A stretch of DNA of 64,000 bases, taken from assembly GCA_934098505.1 (NCBI GenBank), contig CAKOOR010000003.1:68814-132813 (forward strand). The letters run 5' to 3'. The notes beneath the pieces were generated by a model. That model was not told the DNA's origin. It did not search any database and saw only the letters and a list, made by a program, of their open reading frames with translations. Position 1 is the first letter of the stretch. Each line of letters begins with the position of its first letter. Positions 60,041-64,000 of this stretch are shown here, piece after piece. This DNA is from an uncultured Bacilli bacterium (GTDB lineage: Bacteria; Bacillota_I; Bacilli_A; RF39; UBA660). Position numbers and translations under genes: made by a program.

Positions 60041-60090
60041 AAGATTTCAAGAGTACTTAGTTTACTGGTTCTTGGAATCTTTTTTCAATA
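60041..60090 (+). terminator. Terminator after yqeG
   Basis: AAGATT.CAAGA pairs with TTCTTG.AATCTT, followed by TTTTT. Confidence 0.7.
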
Positions 60091-60173
60091 GAATTTAATA
60101 CGATTTAATTTTAAAAACTATGGACTTGTTTAAATTAAAAATAGTATAATAAAAAGGACTGGAGTTGATTAAC

Positions 60174-60953
60174 TTGCTAAAAGCCATATTTATAGATATA
60201 GATGGAACCTTAAGAGTAAATAAAAAGATTGATGAGAAAATAATAGAATCATTAGAACTTCTAAGTAACTTAGGAATTAAAGTAATTATTACTACAGGTA
60301 GAAACTTTATTCATGCCAGAAACTTAGCGCGTAAATTAAGCGTTTATCCTATAATTATTGCCTGTAATGGGGCCTTAGTTAAAAGATATGATAATAATGA
60401 AATAATTTATGCTAGTAAAATATCGCGTAAGACCATTCGGAAAATATTTGAATTCACTAGTAGTCATAATTGTAAATTATTAGCTCATGAATCTAGTAAT
60501 AATTATTATATTCGGAAAAATGATGATATCAGTACAGGAATTGTTGGCCTTACTATTACATCAAATAATTATGAACGAATGATTACTATGAAATATTTAT
60601 TTAAAGATCAAATACCCGAAGTAGATATAGTTAATTCTTCTAAAGCTATTTATTTAGAAAAAAGAATTCCTAATAAAATTTATTTCCATGATATTAATAA
60701 TAAAAATAATACCAAGGGTAAAGGTATTAGTGAAGTTTTAGAATATTTAAATTTAGATTCATCCGAAGTAATGAGTATTGGAGATTCTAATAACGATATT
60801 CCTATGACTTATGTTGTTAATACTAGTGTGGCCGTAAAAGAAAGTACACCCTTATTAGAAAATTATAGTACTATAAAAATAGAAGAAGACTTAGGTACTT
60901 ATTTAAATAAGTTAGCCCAAGATATCCAAAAAATAAATAATTTAAAATTATAA
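60174..60953 (+). CDS. Cof-type HAD-IIB hydrolase
   Basis: About 259 residues. DIDGTLRVN (motif I), ITTGRN (motif II), a cap domain insert, and GDSNNDIPM (motif III) define the Cof/YidA subfamily of sugar-phosphate or flavin-phosphate phosphatases. TTG 60174 is chosen with GGAG 9 bp upstream; TTG 60165 would abut that site. Substrate unknown. Confidence 0.85.
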   Translation: MLKAIFIDIDGTLRVNKKIDEKIIESLELLSNLGIKVIITTGRNFIHARNLARKLSVYPIIIACNGALVKRYDNNEIIYASKISRKTIRKIFEFTSSHNCKLLAHESSNNYYIRKNDDISTGIVGLTITSNNYERMITMKYLFKDQIPEVDIVNSSKAIYLEKRIPNKIYFHDINNKNNTKGKGISEVLEYLNLDSSEVMSIGDSNNDIPMTYVVNTSVAVKESTPLLENYSTIKIEEDLGTYLNKLAQDIQKINNLKL

Positions 60954-60976
60954 AAATAAGAAAAATGGTGAGATTT

Positions 60977-61495
60977 ATGAAATTAAAACAAAAAGTAGAT
61001 ATGGTAATTGATACTATCTTAATTATTATAGGTATCATTATGTTAATACTTCCAACATTTAAAATAACTGATATTAAAAATTTATTCTTTACGATTATGA
61101 TACTTTATGCTATCCTAAATTTTATTCAGTTTATATTAACTAGAAAATCAAAAGATTTTGAAGGATTATATACTATGATAATTAGTCTAGGTGTTGGTAT
61201 AGTAGGATTATTCTTTTCATTTAATAATCCCTTTCAGTTAGCAGCTTCCGTTCTTAGCTGGACCGCTTTAATGGGGGTAGCTAAGTTACTTAAGACCAGT
61301 TATTATAATGATCGTAGAGATAGAATGTATAAATTAAGAATATTTACCTTAATAGCCTTTATAGTTTTAGGACTTCTTACAAGTATTAATTTATATTATA
61401 AAACTAGTGTTCAAGTAGTTGTTTTAGGTTTCTTCTTTTATACTCATGGTATTTTAGAACTTATCGATCCTTTAGTTAAATATTTACTTAGTTAG
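60977..61495 (+). CDS. HdeD/DUF308-like membrane protein
   Basis: About 172 residues with six hydrophobic segments in pairs (DTILIIIGIIMLILPTF, FFTIMILYAILNFIQFIL, IISLGVGIVGLFFSF...), the form of HdeD/DUF308 proteins. ATG 60977 follows GGTGAG; ATG 60965 is possible. Unknown function. It sits between two enzymes in a run of closely spaced genes. Confidence 0.55.
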   Translation: MKLKQKVDMVIDTILIIIGIIMLILPTFKITDIKNLFFTIMILYAILNFIQFILTRKSKDFEGLYTMIISLGVGIVGLFFSFNNPFQLAASVLSWTALMGVAKLLKTSYYNDRRDRMYKLRIFTLIAFIVLGLLTSINLYYKTSVQVVVLGFFFYTHGILELIDPLVKYLLS

Positions 61496-61503
61496 GTGGT
61501 TTT

Positions 61504-62373
61504 ATGAAATTAGTTAAAGATTTTTTAGATTATCAAATCCTTGATATGGATAAGGGAATGAAAATTGAAAGTTGGAATAATGTTGTTTTAAAAAGACCAG
61601 ATCCCCAAATTATTTGGCCTTCTAATAATCCTTATAATGGCAAGATAGATGCCGTTTATAATAGAAGTAATAAAGGGGGAGGTTCTTGGGATATAAAAAA
61701 TATTAAAATGCCTTCTAGTTGGCAAGTTAGTTATCATGATTTAACTTTTAATTTAAAGTTAATGGGCTTTAAACATACCGGCTTATTTCCTGAACAAGCC
61801 TATAATTGGAATATGCTAATAAGTAAGATAAAAGAAGCAAAAAGAGAAGTTAAAGTATTAAACTTATTTGCGTATACTGGGGCTGCTTCGATGGCGGCTT
61901 TAAGTGCGGGGGCTAGTGTTGTTCATGTTGATTCTAGTAGAGGTATGGTTGATTGGGCTAAAGAAAATGCTTCTGCCAGTGGTCTTAGTGATAAACCAAT
62001 TCGTTATATTGTCGATGATTGTAAGAAGTTTGTAGATAGAGAAATTCGTCGTGGTAATAAATATGATATTATTTTAATGGATCCCCCATCATTTGGTAGA
62101 GGAAGTAACGGACAGGTCTGGGATATTGAAAAAGATTTATATCCTTTAGTAGAGGCTTGCAGTAAGATATTAAGTGATGATGCTATTCTTTTCTTAATAA
62201 ATTCTTATACGACGGGTTTATCGATGAATGTTTTAGAAGATGTATTAAAACTTTGTATTAAAAATAAAGGCTATATCACTAGTGATGAGCTAGGATTACC
62301 AGTTAAAAATAGTGATTTAGTCCTACCATGTGGTATTTTTGCTCGTTGGGAAAAAGAAGAATATAATGAATAA
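61504..62373 (+). CDS. Class I SAM-dependent methyltransferase (RlmI/RlmK-like)
   Basis: 289 residues. SAM-binding motif VLNLFAYTGAASMAALSAGA, then VVHVDSSRGMVDWAKEN, and the substrate motif MDPPSFGRGSNGQVWDIEKDL typical of the RlmI/RlmK group of rRNA cytosine or guanine methyltransferases. No PUA domain precedes it. AGGTGG lies upstream of the ATG. Confidence 0.8.
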   Translation: MKLVKDFLDYQILDMDKGMKIESWNNVVLKRPDPQIIWPSNNPYNGKIDAVYNRSNKGGGSWDIKNIKMPSSWQVSYHDLTFNLKLMGFKHTGLFPEQAYNWNMLISKIKEAKREVKVLNLFAYTGAASMAALSAGASVVHVDSSRGMVDWAKENASASGLSDKPIRYIVDDCKKFVDREIRRGNKYDIILMDPPSFGRGSNGQVWDIEKDLYPLVEACSKILSDDAILFLINSYTTGLSMNVLEDVLKLCIKNKGYITSDELGLPVKNSDLVLPCGIFARWEKEEYNE

Positions 62374-62374
62374 A

Positions 62375-62420
62375 ATAAGAATCAAAGGAGATTATTTATT
62401 AACCGACTTTGATTTTTTTG
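62375..62420 (+). terminator. Terminator after methyltransferase gene
   Basis: AATCAAAG pairs with CTTTGATT, followed by TTTTTTG. Confidence 0.7.
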
Positions 62421-62774
62421 TGTGAGAGGTAAGCCATCTCATCAAGAAAATAACATCCTCTTACTGATTTATAATCTATTGGTAGGCATTTATTGTAATA
62501 ACTTTTTTCACAAATTGTCTATGATAGAGTCTAAATTTGTAAATCATTTCATTTGGCTTCTAGTTTGATTACAAACGATTGAAGCCTGAAATTTATATTT
62601 ACAATTGCTAATATTTTCATTTTCTTTATTAGCATTAGAACAAAAACAATTAATGCCATCCATATTGTTAGAAAAAATTATACTTTAAGTTGTTTATGAT
62701 TATTTTTGTTTTAGAAGAAGAAAAAAATGTGATAAAATTAGAAAAACAGAAAAGTTTATAAAGGAATGATTTAA
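62421..62774. other. Gene-free interval with nested hairpins
   Basis: TGAGAGG/CC.TCTCA at 62423-62441. GGCTTC.A.GTTTG pairs with CAAAC...GAAGCC (62555-62586), enclosed by TTGTAAAT/ATTTACAA (62537-62544, 62597-62604). On the minus strand about 38 codons are open near 62400-62520 (..YKSVRGCYFLDEMAYLSHKK) without a start, perhaps a gene remnant. A -10-like TGATAAAAT lies near 62731 for the next gene. Confidence 0.4.
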
Positions 62775-63971
62775 ATGGAAGCACAAATATTAAGACTAGA
62801 TGATTATGGCCGTGGCATTTGTTATATTAATGATAAAGTAACTTTTATTTCCAATACTTGTATTGATGATAAAGTTGAAGTAGAAATAGTAAAAGAAACT
62901 AAAAAATATAATATAGGAAAAGTTAAAAAAGTAATTTCTTCTAATCGGATTAATTCTTTCTGCCCATATAGTAATATTTGCGGTGGTTGTAATTTAAGTC
63001 TTATGAAATATGAAAAAACCTTAGACTTTAAGAAACAAAAACTAGAACATATCTTTAAAAAGTTTTGCAATATAGATAGAGATATTCCTATTATTGCTTC
63101 CCCAAAACCATTAGAATATCGTAATAAAATAACTTTGCATGTTAAGGAGGGAAATGTTGGCCTTTATAAAGAAGAAACGAAGACGATAGTCAGTATTGAT
63201 GAGTGTAAATTGATGCCTTTTAAGGTTAATGAGTTTATAAAAATGATACCTTCTTTTAAGATTAAAAATGGTGAAGTAATTATTAGAAATAATTATAATA
63301 TGGAAATATTGGCTAATTTTATTACTGATGATAAGCTAGAAATACCTAATTTAAATGATTTTAAAATAGTGGGAATTTTACAAAATGGAGATATCCTAAA
63401 AGGAGAAAATTTTTTTATTGAACGGCTTAATAATATGTATTTTAAAATAACATATGATGCCTTCTTTCAGATAAATTTAGGCGTAACAGAAAAATTATTT
63501 GCCTTACTTATCAACTTCGCTCCTAAAGGTAAAACCGTTTTAGATTTATTTTGTGGTACTGGTACTTTGGGTCTTACTTTAGCACCATTTAGTAAAAAAG
63601 TTTATGGAATAGAAATAAATAAAAATGCTTCGATAAATGCAACTTATAATGCTAAGATAAATGGTTTAAATAACTGTTATTATTTATGTGGCGATGCGAA
63701 TAAATTAATAAGTAAGATAAATGATAAGATTGATTTAGTAATTATTGATCCACCCCGTAGTGGAATGAGTAAGGAAGGAATCAAATTATTAAAAACAGTA
63801 GGAGCTAAAGATATAATTTATATTGCTTGTGATCCGATAACTTTAGCTAGAGATATTAATTATTTAAAAGATGATTATAAGGTAAAGACTATCATAGGAC
63901 TTGATATGTTTCCCTATACTTATCACGTTGAATGCGTTTCAGTACTACATCGAAAAAGCCTTGAAAAATAA
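62775..63971 (+). CDS. 23S rRNA (uracil-C5)-methyltransferase, RumA/RlmD family
   Basis: 398 residues. N-terminal TRAM-like OB domain, Fe-S Cys cluster CPYSNICGGC..., SAM motif VLDLFCGTGTLGLTLA, IDPPRSGM and the catalytic-Cys segment YIACDPITLARDINYL. AAGGAATGATT precedes the ATG. Methylates a uridine of 23S rRNA or tRNA. Shorter than RlmCD of Bacillus (about 460) because of a reduced central region. Exact position modified is unknown. Confidence 0.88.
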   Translation: MEAQILRLDDYGRGICYINDKVTFISNTCIDDKVEVEIVKETKKYNIGKVKKVISSNRINSFCPYSNICGGCNLSLMKYEKTLDFKKQKLEHIFKKFCNIDRDIPIIASPKPLEYRNKITLHVKEGNVGLYKEETKTIVSIDECKLMPFKVNEFIKMIPSFKIKNGEVIIRNNYNMEILANFITDDKLEIPNLNDFKIVGILQNGDILKGENFFIERLNNMYFKITYDAFFQINLGVTEKLFALLINFAPKGKTVLDLFCGTGTLGLTLAPFSKKVYGIEINKNASINATYNAKINGLNNCYYLCGDANKLISKINDKIDLVIIDPPRSGMSKEGIKLLKTVGAKDIIYIACDPITLARDINYLKDDYKVKTIIGLDMFPYTYHVECVSVLHRKSLEK

Positions 63972-63985
63972 GGCTTTTTGATTTT
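63954..63985 (+). terminator. Terminator overlapping the end of the methyltransferase gene
   Basis: AAAAGCCTT pairs with AAGGCTTTTT; the first arm lies in the last codons. Confidence 0.75.
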
Positions 63986-64000
63986 TAGTAAAACTAAAAA

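Noticed and set aside
1..64000. Mycoplasma-type code (TGA as Trp)
   Set aside because: Tryptophan is TGG throughout, and genes such as the one ending at 57415 stop at TGA.

Overview
The window reads as chromosomal DNA of an AT-rich, low-GC Gram-positive bacterium (Bacillota, probably a gut Bacilli/Erysipelotrichia- or RF39-like lineage; this placement is inferred from gene content only). The standard code is used (TGA is a stop, Trp is TGG). Start sites often carry GGTGAT-type ribosome binding sites, and many promoters have an extended -10 of the form TGATATAAT. Spore-associated genes (spoVIF, spoVID-ysxE, ylbD-ylbE) are scattered through it, as are T-box control, an RNase J, topoisomerase IV and a PASTA kinase/phosphatase pair, all typical of Firmicutes.

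Layout. 1-4.9 kb: the end of a long Asp-rich repeat surface protein, a SipW-type signal peptidase, spoVIF, a membrane-anchored XRE regulator and a secreted protein. 5.05-5.88 kb: a decayed TnpB (IS200/IS605-type) element abutting rnj; a 220-bp deletion derivative of the same element lies inverted behind sipS at 19.7-19.9 kb. 7.9-19.7 kb: pseudopilin, nfo, acyltransferase, a lysS fused to a tRNA-binding domain, spoVID-ysxE, a dockerin-bearing glucosaminidase, an Ig-like surface protein, tagO and sipS. 20.3-27 kb: mostly minus-strand accessory genes, including two Rpn/PD-(D/E)XK nucleases that share an identical 44-bp promoter block, and rubrerythrin. 27.1-29 kb: a SipW-type surface protein whose last ~170 bp look like the variable region of a diversity-generating retroelement (DGR), followed by a 13-bp perfect hairpin. 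29-36.5 kb: rlmN-prpC-prkC-rsgA-rpe, an XRE gene, a structured minus-strand leader or sRNA, and recG. 36.6-46.4 kb: candidate sRNAs, small lipoprotein and hypothetical genes, T-box-thrS, parE-parC and ylbD-ylbE. 46.4-46.85 kb: a type I toxin-antitoxin-like locus. 47-51.3 kb: a reduced Tad-like cluster whose CpaF-type ATPase has lost its catalytic motifs. 51.8-53.8 kb: a second large surface protein related to the 27-kb one. 54-64 kb: small membrane peptides, Fic, tRNA-Thr, zupT, thyX-tmk-yqeG, HAD hydrolase and RNA methyltransferases.

The most notable themes are: (1) a surface-protein set (SipW-like peptidase, TasA-like repeat protein, two C-type-lectin-like proteins), one member of which carries a DGR-like hypervariable end although no reverse transcriptase is in the window; (2) a Tad-like assembly cluster with a pseudo-ATPase; (3) a compact type I toxin locus with an overlapping leader frame and a convergent antisense promoter; (4) a TnpB element and its non-autonomous derivative, each placed at the 3' end of a host gene, with the loop of one hairpin flipped between copies; (5) several unannotated structured RNAs.
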